The notes: generated by a model from the sequence alone, not told the origin. 64,000 nt of DNA from Saccharothrix sp. HUAS TT1 (GCF_040744945.1 NZ_CP160453.1:1-64000); one strand, 5' to 3'; positions 14,298 through 24,211 are shown, numbered from the stretch's first letter. Program-made: numbers and translations.

Positions 14298-15920
14298 GCC
14301 GCACCAGTCGTCGACCACGTCGGCGAGCACGGCCATCGGCAGCGGCCCGCCGCCCAGCACGAGGTCGTGGAAGGCCCTGATGTCGAAGCGGTCGCCCAAC
14401 CGCCGCTCCGCCTCACCGCGCAGGCGCTGGATCTCCAGCCGCCCCACCATGTAGGACAGCGCCTGCGCGGGGTTCTCGATGTACCGGTCGACCTCGGAGA
14501 AGATGTCGACGTCCGGCATGACCGCGTTGGCGCGCAGGTAGTCCACGGCCTGCTGGCGCGTCCAGCGCAACGCGTGCAGCCCGGTGTCCACCACCAGCCG
14601 CGCGGCGCGCAGCGAGTCGGCCGACAGCATCCCGAGCCGGGCCACGTCGTCGCTGTAGAGGCCCATCTCGTCGGCCAGCCGCTCGGTGTAGAGCGCCCAG
14701 CCCTCCAGGTACGACTCGATGGCCGCGAACCGGCGCAGCATCGGCAGGTCGTGCAGCTGCTGGGCGAGCGCGATCTGGAAGTGGTGCCCCGGCACGGCCT
14801 CGTGGAACGCGGTGGCCTCGGCGCCGAACCGGTCGCGCAGCTCGGCCCGGTGGGTGTTGACGAAGTAGGTGCCCGGCCGGGAGCCGTCCATCGCCGGGTC
14901 CACGTAGTAGGCCAGCGGCGCGTTCGGCGCGTCCGCCTCCGGCACCGCCTCGACCGCGCACCGCGCCTCGGGCACCGTGCCGAACCAGTCGCCCGCGACC
15001 GCCTCGGCGCGGGCGATCGTCTCCCGGGCCAGCGAGAGCATGTCGGCGGCGTCGCGCCAGCGCAGCCCCGGGTCGGCCAGCAGGCGGGCGCGCACGGCGG
15101 CGCCGGTGGACGGCCCGAACACCCGGCTGCCGACCTCCGCGTACTCCCGGTCCAGCTCCTCGATCAGGTTCAACCCGATCCGGTGCAGCTCCTCGGGCGT
15201 GTGGCCGGTGGTGGTGTACGTGCGGACGAGGTCCGCGTAGACCAGGTCGCCGTCGGCCAGCCAGCACAGGCCGGGGTGGTCCTCGTCCCGACCCCGGTCG
15301 ACCACCTCGGTGCGCAGGAAGTCGCGGTAGCGGGCGATGGCGGGGCGCACCGACCCGTGCAGCAGGCGTGCGGCCTCGGCGGCGAACGGGGTGCCGTGCA
15401 ACGGCCTGGCCAGCGGGTCGTCCTCGTCGGCCAGGTAGCGGCCGAGGCGGTCGACGGCGGCCGACACCAGGTGTCGCAGCGGACGGCGGGAAGACCGCCG
15501 CTGTCTGTCCGCCAGCACGTCCAGGTAGCCGGGCAGCGACGCCAGCCGGGTCAGGTGGTGCTGCCTCGCCCGGTCGTCGGCGGGCCGGGTCAGCGGCAGC
15601 GCGACGAGCAGCACGGCCAGCGGCGCGGTCAGCCCCTCGGCGTGGGTGTGCTCGACCAGGTTCGCGTCGATGCGGTGCACCAGGCTCCACGCCTGCTGCA
15701 CCACCACCGCGCGCGTCGTCGGGTCGTCGTCGGCGCCGCGCGCCCGGCGCGCGATGTCCTCGGCACGGGCGCGCAGCGCCCGCCCGCCCTCGGCGCTCGG
15801 GTCCGGCAGCCGGTCGTCCCAGCCGGGGATGCCGAGCAGGGTCGCCATCACGGGGTCGGCGTCCAGCACCAGGGTCAGCAGCTCGTCGGCGAGTTCGCGC
15901 GCGGTGGTCACGCCCGCCAT
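14277..15920 (-). CDS. DUF885 family protein, putative metallo-carboxypeptidase
   Basis: Cytosolic protein of 547 residues matching the DUF885 family across its length. The conserved motif FHEAVPGHHFQ carries a zinc-site-like HExxxxHH pattern, and YYVDPAMDGSRPGTYFVNT and EGWALYTERLADEMGLY are family blocks. DUF885 proteins resemble M32-type carboxypeptidases, so peptidase activity is likely but not proven. ATG 15920 gives a typical start. The 3' end overlaps the permease gene by 21 bases, tail to tail. The nitronate monooxygenase gene stops 10 bases further along, on the same strand upstream, so they may be co-transcribed. Confidence 0.88.
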   Translation of the reverse strand: MAGVTTARELADELLTLVLDADPVMATLLGIPGWDDRLPDPSAEGGRALRARAEDIARRARGADDDPTTRAVVVQQAWSLVHRIDANLVEHTHAEGLTAPLAVLLVALPLTRPADDRARQHHLTRLASLPGYLDVLADRQRRSSRRPLRHLVSAAVDRLGRYLADEDDPLARPLHGTPFAAEAARLLHGSVRPAIARYRDFLRTEVVDRGRDEDHPGLCWLADGDLVYADLVRTYTTTGHTPEELHRIGLNLIEELDREYAEVGSRVFGPSTGAAVRARLLADPGLRWRDAADMLSLARETIARAEAVAGDWFGTVPEARCAVEAVPEADAPNAPLAYYVDPAMDGSRPGTYFVNTHRAELRDRFGAEATAFHEAVPGHHFQIALAQQLHDLPMLRRFAAIESYLEGWALYTERLADEMGLYSDDVARLGMLSADSLRAARLVVDTGLHALRWTRQQAVDYLRANAVMPDVDIFSEVDRYIENPAQALSYMVGRLEIQRLRGEAERRLGDRFDIRAFHDLVLGGGPLPMAVLADVVDDWCGSVLVQE

Positions 15921-15929
15921 TCTGTGGTG

Positions 15930-16967
15930 CTACACCGGGGAAATGCGCGTGATCGCGACGGAAAGTGCTTGCCGCGCCTCGGTCACCAGCCGCGCCACCA
16001 CCTCGGCCGCCGGGGCCGGTCGGACCAGCGGGTAGGTCTGCCCGGCCCACAACGACATCAGCTCCGGGTCGCCGGTCGCGCGCACCGGCTTGGTCAGGTG
16101 GTGCACCTCGGGGTACGCGGCGGGCGCCTGCTCCTGGTTCTCGGTCAGGAACCTGTTCACCAGGCCGCGCGCCGGCCGTCCGCTGAACGCCCTGGTCAGC
16201 GCGGTCCGCCGGGTGCCCTCGGCGAGGGCCTGGCGGTGCGGCGCGGACGTGCCCGCCTCCGGCGTGGTCAGGAACGCGGTGCCGAGCTGCGCCGCGACCG
16301 CGCCCGCGCTGATGACGGCGGCGACGTCCGCGCCGTGCACCAGGCCGCCGGTCGCGATCAGCGGCAGGTCCACCTTGGCCCGGACCAGTCGCAACGCGGC
16401 CAGCACGCCGTACAGCTCGCCGCCGCCCGCCGAGACGCCGTCGTCGGCGAACGTGCCGCGGTGCCCGCCCGCGTCGCTGCCCTGCACGCACAGCGCGTCG
16501 GCGCCGACCTGGGCCGCCTGCACGGCTTCGCGCGGGGTGGTGACGGTGACGACGACCGCGGCGCCCGCCGCGTGCAGGCGGTGCACGTCCTCGGGGTTCG
16601 GCAGGCCGAACGTGAACGAGACCACCGGCACGCGCAGCGCCATCACCAGTTCCAGCTTGGCCGCGTAGTGGTCGTCGTCCCAGCGCGGCTCGCCCGGCTC
16701 GGTCGGCGCCTGCTCCCGCACGCGCTCGCGGTAGCCGGACAGGTCGGCGGTGGACCGGGGGCCGGGGACGAACAGGTTGACCCCGAACGGCCGGTCGGTC
16801 AGCGCGGTGGTCGCCCCGACCTGCGCGGCGACCGCCTCGACGGACAGGTAGCCGGCGGCCAGGAACCCCAGCCCGCCCGCACCGCCGACGGCGGCCACGA
16901 GCTCGGGGGTGGACACCCCGCCGGCCATCGGCGCGGCGATGACGGGAACTTCGAGCCTGTCCAGCAT
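15930..16967 (-). CDS. Nitronate monooxygenase (NPD/2-nitropropane dioxygenase family)
   Basis: FMN-dependent TIM-barrel enzyme that oxidises alkyl nitronates such as propionate 3-nitronate; 345 residues. Family landmarks: the start VPVIAAPMAGGVSTPELVAA, the flavin/phosphate segments GSDAGGHRGTF and PLIATGGLVHGADVAAVISA, and the HH of class I enzymes just after the VQGSDAG loop region. Start choice: ATG 16967 gives the family N-terminus (MLDRLEVPVI). The frame is open further to 17054 without homology. No clear SD is visible, so the start is set by similarity. Stops 10 bases before the DUF885 start. Confidence 0.9.
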   Translation of the reverse strand: MLDRLEVPVIAAPMAGGVSTPELVAAVGGAGGLGFLAAGYLSVEAVAAQVGATTALTDRPFGVNLFVPGPRSTADLSGYRERVREQAPTEPGEPRWDDDHYAAKLELVMALRVPVVSFTFGLPNPEDVHRLHAAGAAVVVTVTTPREAVQAAQVGADALCVQGSDAGGHRGTFADDGVSAGGGELYGVLAALRLVRAKVDLPLIATGGLVHGADVAAVISAGAVAAQLGTAFLTTPEAGTSAPHRQALAEGTRRTALTRAFSGRPARGLVNRFLTENQEQAPAAYPEVHHLTKPVRATGDPELMSLWAGQTYPLVRPAPAAEVVARLVTEARQALSVAITRISPV

Positions 16968-17127
16968 GGAGCCGACGATAACCCCGTCGTCGCCGATCGG
17001 CGGAACACCCGCTGCCCGCGCGGCGGGACGACCGGCGACCCGCGAGGCGGTCACGTCGTCCCGACATGCCCGACACCCGCCCGCGGCGGGACGCGCTGCC
17101 CGGCGCTCGGCGGATCGGCTGAGCGCC

Positions 17128-17161
17128 GCCGTCCCTCCCGCGGCGCGGCGGGAGGGACGGC
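17128..17161 (-). terminator. Hairpin terminator after the chitinase gene
   Basis: Perfect 14-bp arms GCCGTCCCTCCCGC (17128-17141) and GCGGGAGGGACGGC (17148-17161) with a 6-base loop, 10 bases after the chitinase stop. No T-run, as is common in actinobacteria. Confidence 0.7.
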
Positions 17162-17171
17162 GACCGCCGCG

Positions 17172-18647
17172 CTACGGCAGCGTGTCCAGGTGCGGCGCGA
17201 CCGTGTTGGCGAACTGCCAGTTGTTGGAGGCGTCCCAGTTGATCGACCAGGTCATCGCGCCGCGGATGCCGGGCCAGGTCTGCGCGGGCTTGAACGAACC
17301 GCAGTTCGTGCCCTTGGCCAGGCAGTTGAGCGCCGCGTTGACGTTGGCGGGCGACTGGTAGCCGCCGCCCGCGCCGGACGGCGAGGCGGGCAGGCCGAGG
17401 CCGACCTGGTCGGCGCGCAGGCCGTTCTGCAGCTGGATGCAGGCCAGCGCGACCAGGAAGTCGACCGTGCCCTGGGCGTAGACCTTCTGGTCGCAGCCGA
17501 GCATCGTGCCGGAGTTGTAGTACTGCATGTTGACCACGGTGAGGATGTCCTTCACCGCCAGCGCCAGCTTGAAGTACTCCTGGCCGGTCGACTGCATGTC
17601 GATGGTCTGCGGCGCCATCGCGATGACCTTGCCGCCGCCCGCGTGGATGGCGCGCAACGCCTGCGCCATGTACGTGGCGTTGACGCCGTTCTCCAGGTCG
17701 ATGTCCACGCCGTCGAACCCGTAGTTGGCGATCAGCGACTTGACGCTGTTGGCGAAGTTGGTCGCGGCGGTCGAGTTGCCGACGCTGATCGTGCCCTTCT
17801 CGCCGCCGACCGAGATGATCACCTTCTGGCCCCTGGCCTTCAGGGTTCGCACGTCGGCCTTGAACTGGGCGTCGGTGTAGCCGCCGAGCTTGCTCGACAG
17901 CGTCGGGTCGAGGTTGAACGCGACCGCGCCGGGCGTGGTGGTGGCGTCGGCGAACGCGACGGCCACGATGTCGTAGGTGGTCGGCACGTCGGCCAGCTTG
18001 AGCAGCCGCGAGCCGTTGTCGAAGTTGTGCCAGTAGCCGGTGAGGGCGTGCTTGGGCAGCGACGGGTCCGGGTTGCCCGGCGTGGTCGTGGTCGTGGTCG
18101 TTGTGGTGGTGGTAGTCGTCGTGGTCGTGGTCGTGGTGGTGCTCGTCGGCGGGGTGCCCGGACCGTCGAGGCTCACGTCGTCGGCGTAGAAGGTGGGCTG
18201 GCCGTACCAGCCGTGCACGTAGATCGTGACGCTGCTGGTCGCGCCGGTGGTGAAGTCGATGCCGAGCTGGCTGAAGCCCGCCGAGCCCGGCGTCCAGGTG
18301 CTCTTGTCCCCGCTGCCGGTGCCGGTCACGCCGAGGTACACGTAGCTGCCCTGCACCCACGCGGACAGCTTGTAGGCGGTGTTGGCCCGCACGGAGATGG
18401 TCTGCGAGCAGCGCGCGTTGTCCGAGCCGGCGGGGGTGCCCGCCATGGCGTGCGTGCCGCTGCGCTTGGTCGTGGTGGCCGCCGTCGCCGCCGCGCTGCA
18501 CGTCCACCCGCCCGTGCCGCCCTCGAAACCGGGGTTGGCGACCAGGTTGGCGGCCGACGCGCTGCCCGCGACCACCAGGGTCAGGCCCGCGATCGCCAGC
18601 AGGCCCGCCAGCACCGCGCCCAGTGCGCGTCTCGTCCTCGAAGCCAC
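17172..18647 (-). CDS. Secreted chitinase, CBM + Thr linker + GH18
   Basis: Exported glycoside hydrolase of 491 residues that should cut chitin. Order: signal peptide (about 1-32, ASA cut), a beta-sandwich carbohydrate-binding module beginning NLVANPGFEGGTGGWTC (about 34-160), a linker of some 20 consecutive threonines (about 168-189), then a GH18 barrel. The catalytic DxxDxDxE motif is DGVDIDLE at 312-319 with Glu319 as acid/base. The barrel begins LTGYWHNFDNGS, as in bacterial ChiC/ChiD-like enzymes. Start: GTG 18647 has GGAGG 5 bases ahead; upstream GTGs are less well placed. A DasR-type site lies about 63 bases upstream, implying induction by N-acetylglucosamine or chitobiose signals. Confidence 0.93.
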   Translation of the reverse strand: MASRTRRALGAVLAGLLAIAGLTLVVAGSASAANLVANPGFEGGTGGWTCSAAATAATTTKRSGTHAMAGTPAGSDNARCSQTISVRANTAYKLSAWVQGSYVYLGVTGTGSGDKSTWTPGSAGFSQLGIDFTTGATSSVTIYVHGWYGQPTFYADDVSLDGPGTPPTSTTTTTTTTTTTTTTTTTTTTPGNPDPSLPKHALTGYWHNFDNGSRLLKLADVPTTYDIVAVAFADATTTPGAVAFNLDPTLSSKLGGYTDAQFKADVRTLKARGQKVIISVGGEKGTISVGNSTAATNFANSVKSLIANYGFDGVDIDLENGVNATYMAQALRAIHAGGGKVIAMAPQTIDMQSTGQEYFKLALAVKDILTVVNMQYYNSGTMLGCDQKVYAQGTVDFLVALACIQLQNGLRADQVGLGLPASPSGAGGGYQSPANVNAALNCLAKGTNCGSFKPAQTWPGIRGAMTWSINWDASNNWQFANTVAPHLDTLP

Positions 18648-18709
18648 GTCCACCTCCACGTTCTCGTCGGCGGCCAAAGCCCAGCACAGGTGAGGTGGGC
18701 CACTCGAAA

Positions 18710-18725
18710 AATGGACTAGACCACT
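18710..18725. promoter_or_regulatory. DasR-type (dre) operator
   Basis: AATGGACTAGACCACT matches the DasR-responsive element consensus (ACTGGTCTAGACCAGT) at 13 of 16 positions, with most of the TGGTCTAGACCA core kept. It lies 63 bases upstream of the chitinase start and 31 bases from the HD-domain gene. In Streptomyces, DasR (GntR family) represses chitinase and GlcNAc genes through this element. Confidence 0.65.
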
Positions 18726-18755
18726 GGGCTTTGTCAAGGTGTGAACAATGACCGG

Positions 18756-19181
18756 ATGACGTTCACCGTTGAGGACGCGGTCCGGATCGCGCGGGCCGCC
18801 CACGAGGGGCAGGTCGACAAGTCCGGCCGGCCGTACATCGGCCACCCGCTGCGGGTGATGGAGCGGGTGGCCGGCGAGCACGCGCGCATGGCGGCCGTGC
18901 TGCACGACGTCGTCGAGGACACTTCCGTCACCGCCGAGGACCTGCTGTCCGCCGGGTGCCCGGCAGAGGTGGTGTCGACCGTGCTGGCGCTGAGCCACCG
19001 CGACGGCGAGACCCAGGAGGACTACCTGGCGCGGGTGCTGACCGACCCGGTCGCGGTGGAGGTGAAGCGGGCCGACATCGCCGACAACACCTCACCGGAT
19101 CGGCTGGCCCGACTCGACCCGGCGACCCGGGACCGGCTGCGCGCGAAGTACGCCAGGGCGCTGCTGATCCTCGATCGGTGA
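18756..19181 (+). CDS. HD domain protein, SpoT/MESH1-like hydrolase
   Basis: Stand-alone metal-dependent phosphohydrolase domain of 141 residues. The (p)ppGpp-hydrolase-like pattern is visible: AAHEGQVDKSGRPYIGHPLR with His30, AAVLHDVVEDT with His50-Asp51 and the ED pair, and VKRADIADN with the distal Asp. There is no synthetase, TGS or ACT domain, so it is a small hydrolase in the MESH1/SAH class; substrate could be (p)ppGpp or another nucleotide. Start: ATG 18756 matches relatives (MTFTVEDAVRIA); GTG 18741 is an alternative. It is divergent from the chitinase and shares its upstream region. Confidence 0.85.
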   Translation: MTFTVEDAVRIARAAHEGQVDKSGRPYIGHPLRVMERVAGEHARMAAVLHDVVEDTSVTAEDLLSAGCPAEVVSTVLALSHRDGETQEDYLARVLTDPVAVEVKRADIADNTSPDRLARLDPATRDRLRAKYARALLILDR

Positions 19182-19301
19182 CGTCGTCTTCACCCGCTGG
19201 TCACAGTTGCGGCGGAGATCACGCCCGATGTGGTGTCGCAAGCCCCTGACGTGCGGCATCATAGTAGGTGAACCGATACAGATAGCCGACCGAAAGGCGA
19301 C

Positions 19302-19523
19302 ATGACCAACGTCCTGGAGACCGTCCGCACGTACTTCGCCACCCGGCGGCAGATCCGCGAGCGGGAAGCGGAACTGAACCGCGAGTTGGCCGCCTACGAC
19401 ACCCCGAGCGCCCGGATGGACATGGAAGCCATCCTCGCCCGGCACTCGAGCCACGAGGCGCGCGAGATCGAGGCCATCCTCCGCCGCCACGCGCTCAGCA
19501 GCATGCTCCGCAACCACAGCTGA
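19302..19523 (+). CDS. Small hypothetical helical protein
   Basis: Unrecognised 73-residue protein. It is highly charged and predicted by eye to be almost all helix (RTYFATRRQIREREAELNRE and on), with two similar segments, MDMEAILARHSSHEAREI and IEAILRRHALSSMLRNHS, that look like an internal AILxRH repeat. No membrane segment or signal. GAAAGG lies 7 bases ahead of ATG 19302, and a strong hairpin terminator follows, so it is a genuine single-gene unit. Codon use fits the neighbourhood. Confidence 0.65.
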   Translation: MTNVLETVRTYFATRRQIREREAELNRELAAYDTPSARMDMEAILARHSSHEAREIEAILRRHALSSMLRNHS

Positions 19524-19541
19524 GCAGCCGCACCCCATCGC

Positions 19542-19576
19542 GGGCCTTCAGGACAGGGGCGTCCTGAGGGCCCTTT
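19542..19576. terminator. Bidirectional terminator
   Basis: Arms GGGCCTTCAGGAC (19542-19554) and GTCCTGAGGGCCC (19561-19573) pair with one G-T wobble over a 6-base loop and are followed by TTT on the plus strand. It separates the convergent small hypothetical and Uma2 genes. Confidence 0.8.
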
Positions 19577-19578
19577 CG

Positions 19579-20148
19579 TCATTCCTGGCCCTCCCACAGG
19601 GCGCCGAGCAGTTCGGCGGGCACGACCCGCACCGGGAACGGCAGGGTCGCGTCGAACGGCTTCTCCTCGTGCACCTCGGCGACCTGCTGGTAGCAGCCCT
19701 CGGGGTCGAGTTCGAAGACCACCATCACGGGCTCCTGCGGGTCGATCACCCAGTAACTGACGACGCCCATGCGCTCGTAAGCGTTCTTCTTGATGGTCAG
19801 ATCCCGGATGCCCGTGCTCGGCGAGAGCACTTCCACCGCCAGCAGTGGCGCGACGGGCAGCAACTTCTCGGTGAAGTCGGCACGACGACCCACGAGGATG
19901 TCGGGCTGCACCTCGGTCCGCGCGGACAACCGCACGCCGAATGGAGCCGGCAGCGCGGTCAAGTCGTCCGGGCACGCCGCACGCAGGCGTCCGCAGAGTT
20001 CCGCGACGATCTCCTGGTGCCGGTAACCCGGCGCCGGGCTCGCGAGCAGGTGCCCGTCGACGAGTTCATAACGGCGTCCGCCATCAGGCATGTCCTCCAG
20101 GTCTTCGACCGTGTAGGAATCGCCTTCCACTTCGACCATGACAGTCAT
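19579..20148 (-). CDS. Uma2 family putative endonuclease (DUF820)
   Basis: Protein of 189 residues with the Uma2/DUF820 fold, related to PD-(D/E)XK nucleases. Landmarks: YTVEDLEDMPDGGRRYELVDGHLLASPAPG at the start (given in parts: RRYELVDGHL, SPAPGYRHQEIVAELC), VQPDILVGRRADF, and the core LAVEVLSPSTGIRDLTIKK, in which Asp, Glu and Lys form the likely catalytic trio. The family is expanded in actinobacteria and cyanobacteria, and most members have no known role. AAGGAGG lies 9 bases ahead of ATG 20148, so that start is secure. Stands alone, convergent with the small gene upstream. Confidence 0.88.
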   Translation of the reverse strand: MTVMVEVEGDSYTVEDLEDMPDGGRRYELVDGHLLASPAPGYRHQEIVAELCGRLRAACPDDLTALPAPFGVRLSARTEVQPDILVGRRADFTEKLLPVAPLLAVEVLSPSTGIRDLTIKKNAYERMGVVSYWVIDPQEPVMVVFELDPEGCYQQVAEVHEEKPFDATLPFPVRVVPAELLGALWEGQE

Positions 20149-20264
20149 GTCTCCCTCCTTCCGGTTGGCGCGCCAACCATGGCGGAGGAAATCCGCCGAA
20201 ACAGCGATCCGCGCCGATCAGCCACCCGAAGATGTGCTGATCGACGCGGATTTGGCCGGTGGTA

Positions 20265-22112
<1,848 letters not shown>

Positions 22113-22251
22113 TCAGGTTCCTCGCACAGGAAGGACGGGGGCCTATTGCAGCTGGGCACGTACGGGGGCCCAGCTCGACAACACACAGCATCTCACGTCA
22201 CGCCGCCGTGGCGTTCCACGTGGGCGTGACCGAGGCCATAAGCTGCCCGCC

Positions 22252-22686
22252 GTGTACGCGAACGGCGAGGACGCGCGCCCGGCCAGGGGCGCGGTGCGCG
22301 AGGTCCACACGGCCGCGGTGGCGGCCACCCTGGAGTACTCCCCCGACCTGGACGGCCTGGCCGACCCGGGCGAGGTGGTGTGGGCGTGGGTGCCCTTCGA
22401 GGAGGACCCGACCCGAGGCAAGGACCGGCCGCTGCTGGTCGTCGGGCGGCACCGGCGCGCGCTGCTCGGCCTGATGCTGACCAGCAGGACGCCCGACCGG
22501 CACGAGCTGGACGACTGCCTGGACCTGGGCCCGGGCCGCTGGGACCGCGACGGCAGGCGCTCCTACCTGCGGCTGGACCGGGTTTTCGAGCTGGCCGAGG
22601 ACGACATCCGGCGCGAGGGTTCGGTGCTGGAGCCGGAGCGGTTCTCGCTGGTCGTGGACGCGTTGCGACGGTTGGGCTGGCGCTGA
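22252..22686 (+). CDS. PemK/MazF-like protein beside lepA
   Basis: Protein of about 144 residues related to the PemK/MazF (CcdB-like barrel) family, best known for mRNA-cutting toxins. Typical stretches: GEVVWAWVPFEEDPTRGKDR, PLLVVGRHRRALLGLMLTS and SYLRLDRVFEL. This version is conserved next to lepA in many actinobacteria without an antitoxin gene, and none is seen here, so a housekeeping role is possible. Start uncertain: GTG 22252 is used, while GTG 22294 has AGGGG four bases ahead and would give 130 residues. A perfect hairpin follows the stop. Confidence 0.75.
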   Translation: MYANGEDARPARGAVREVHTAAVAATLEYSPDLDGLADPGEVVWAWVPFEEDPTRGKDRPLLVVGRHRRALLGLMLTSRTPDRHELDDCLDLGPGRWDRDGRRSYLRLDRVFELAEDDIRREGSVLEPERFSLVVDALRRLGWR

Positions 22687-22692
22687 GCGACG

Positions 22693-22740
22693 CCCCCCAG
22701 GAGTGCTACCCGGACTCGTCCAGGTAGCACTCCTGGGGGG
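22693..22740. terminator. Perfect 18-bp stem hairpin
   Basis: CCCCCCAGGAGTGCTACC (22693-22710) and GGTAGCACTCCTGGGGGG (22723-22740) are perfect reverse complements. The 12-base loop itself contains GGAC/GTCC. It starts 6 bases after the PemK-like stop and lies 53 bases before the methyltransferase start. It has no T-run; most likely a terminator or a mobile palindromic element. Confidence 0.6.
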
Positions 22741-22793
22741 ACCTCCGGGTGATCCCCGATGCCGGCGGGCCGCGCGCCGGCGAGGCTGGACGC

Positions 22794-23390
22794 ATGGCGA
22801 ACAACCTGGTGAAGGCGTTCGACGCGGCGTTCGGGCACCCGCGCGGCAAGGTCGGCGAGCTGGGCGGTCGGGTGATGGCCGTGCTGAACGCCAAGGTGGA
22901 GGAGCACGTCACCGAGGTGGCGGCGCCGACGCCCGAGGAGGTCGTGCTGGTGCTCGGCCCCGGTCCGGGCGTCGGGCTCAAGCTGGCGGGCGAGCGGGCG
23001 CTCAAGGCGATCGGCGTCGACCCGTCGCAGGTCATGCTGGACGAGGCCCGCACCAGGTGCGCCGAGCTGATCGTGGCGGGCCGGGTCGAGCTGCGCGAGG
23101 GCGCGGCGACGCGGACCGGTCAGCCCGAGGACTCGGTGGACGTGGTGGTCTCGGTGAACAACCTCCAGCTGTGGGACAACCGGGCGGCGGCGTTCCACGA
23201 GCTGTTCCGGGTGCTGCGGCCGGGCGGCAGGCTGGTCGTCTCGGTGCACCGGCGAGTGCTGGACACCTCCGAGTACGACCTGATCCGCGAGGCCGAGGCG
23301 GCCGGGTTCACCGGTGTCCGCACGTCGCTGCGCCAGTACGGCGGGGTGGTGGGTCCCGCGGTGCAGCTACTCGCGGACGTCCCGGCGTAG
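22794..23390 (+). CDS. SAM-dependent methyltransferase (class I)
   Basis: Protein of 198 residues with a Rossmann-type methyltransferase fold. The SAM-binding glycine loop is VLVLGPGPGVGLKLAGE, followed by the acidic end of strand 2 (IGVDPSQVMLDEA), then DVVVSVNNLQLWDN (motif IV-like) and ELFRVLRPGGRLVVSVH (post-motif region). It resembles the ubiE-like Methyltransf_11 group; acceptor unknown. Start: ATG 22794 has GAGG 8 bases ahead; GTG 22749 is an in-frame alternative. Its 3' end overlaps the convergent VOC gene by 24 bases. Confidence 0.85.
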   Translation: MANNLVKAFDAAFGHPRGKVGELGGRVMAVLNAKVEEHVTEVAAPTPEEVVLVLGPGPGVGLKLAGERALKAIGVDPSQVMLDEARTRCAELIVAGRVELREGAATRTGQPEDSVDVVVSVNNLQLWDNRAAAFHELFRVLRPGGRLVVSVHRRVLDTSEYDLIREAEAAGFTGVRTSLRQYGGVVGPAVQLLADVPA

Positions 23391-23735
23391 CGGGTGGTCG
23401 GCGGGGATCTCGACCAGCACGATCCGCCGCCCGTCCGGGTCGGCGATCCACAGCTCGTCCAGGCCCCACGGCTCGCGCCGGGCGGGCCGGACGACGTGGT
23501 CGGCGAGTTCCCCGGCGACCCGCCGGAGGTCCCGCACCTGGAGCCACAGCTGGGTGGCGTCGGTGGGGTCCGCGGCCGAGTCGCCGGAGACCTCCAGGAA
23601 CCCCTGGCCGAGGAAGAACACGGTGCCGCCGGGGAACTCGCGGTGCACGGCGAGGCCGAGCACGTCCCGGTAGAACGCCCGCGCGCGTTCCGGGTCTCGT
23701 GAGCGGACGAGGACGCGGCTGCTCAGGATCTCCAC
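23367..23735 (-). CDS. VOC family protein (glyoxalase/bleomycin resistance fold)
   Basis: Single vicinal-oxygen-chelate domain protein of 122 residues. The pattern is clear: ILSSRVLVRSRDPERARAFY at the start of the beta-alpha-beta-beta-beta unit, VHREFPGGTVFFLGQGFLEV, then WIADPDGRRIVLVEIP with a likely metal Glu. Members include glyoxalase I, fosfomycin/bleomycin resistance proteins and dioxygenases; which one is not decidable. ATG 23735. It may be co-transcribed with the acetyltransferase upstream (13-base gap). Confidence 0.85.
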   Translation of the reverse strand: MEILSSRVLVRSRDPERARAFYRDVLGLAVHREFPGGTVFFLGQGFLEVSGDSAADPTDATQLWLQVRDLRRVAGELADHVVRPARREPWGLDELWIADPDGRRIVLVEIPADHPLRRDVRE

Positions 23736-23748
23736 GACGTCCAGGCGA

Positions 23749-24207
23749 TCACACGTTCAGCTCCAGCGCCATCCGCACGTGGGTGTCGTCGCGGCCGACT
23801 TCACGCCGGCCGTGCGCGGTGTAGAAGCGCTGGGCGCGGTGGTTCTGGACGAACACGTCGAGGTGGGCGGTGGTGACGCCGCGCTCGCGCAGGGCGGCCG
23901 TCGCCGCGTCGTGCAGCGCGTGGCCGACGCCGTTGCCCCAGCGTGCCGGGTCGACCTGGAGCTGCAGCAGCTCGCCACGCGCGTTCACCAGCGCGAACCC
24001 GGCGAAGCCGCCGTCCAGCTCGGCGCACAGCCACACCGCTCCCGGCTTGTCGAAGGCGTAGCCGTCGGCGCGCACCGCGGCCTCCCACTCCGCCAGTTCC
24101 TCCTCGGGCAGGTGGCCCTCGTAGTAGCTGCGCCTGGCCCTGACGTGCACCTCGACCAGCGGCCGCACGTCCTCCGCCCGCGGCGGGCGAACGGTGATCG
24201 TCCCCAT
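23749..24207 (-). CDS. GNAT family N-acetyltransferase
   Basis: Acetyl-CoA-dependent acyltransferase of 152 residues. GNAT core: TVRPPRAEDVRPLVEVHVRA at the N-terminus, LLQLQVDPARWGNGVGHALH containing the acetyl-CoA pyrophosphate loop (RWGNGVG), and HLDVFVQNHRAQRFYTAHG with the conserved Asn and Tyr of motif B. Substrate unknown. Lies between the VOC gene and the broken winged-helix gene, all on the minus strand with short gaps. Confidence 0.87.
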   Translation of the reverse strand: MGTITVRPPRAEDVRPLVEVHVRARRSYYEGHLPEEELAEWEAAVRADGYAFDKPGAVWLCAELDGGFAGFALVNARGELLQLQVDPARWGNGVGHALHDAATAALRERGVTTAHLDVFVQNHRAQRFYTAHGRREVGRDDTHVRMALELNV

Positions 24208-24211
24208 GCGC

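Noticed and set aside
14367..18719. Very long plus- and minus-strand open frames (over 1,400 codons each) across the DUF885, nitronate monooxygenase and chitinase genes
   Set aside because: They cross three clear genes with domains, terminator and signal peptide; the long frames are stop-poor artefacts of GC content.
19302..19523. Small gene as an antitoxin for the Uma2 nuclease
   Set aside because: It is convergent, separated by a strong terminator and shows no DNA-binding fold; no support for a toxin-antitoxin pair.
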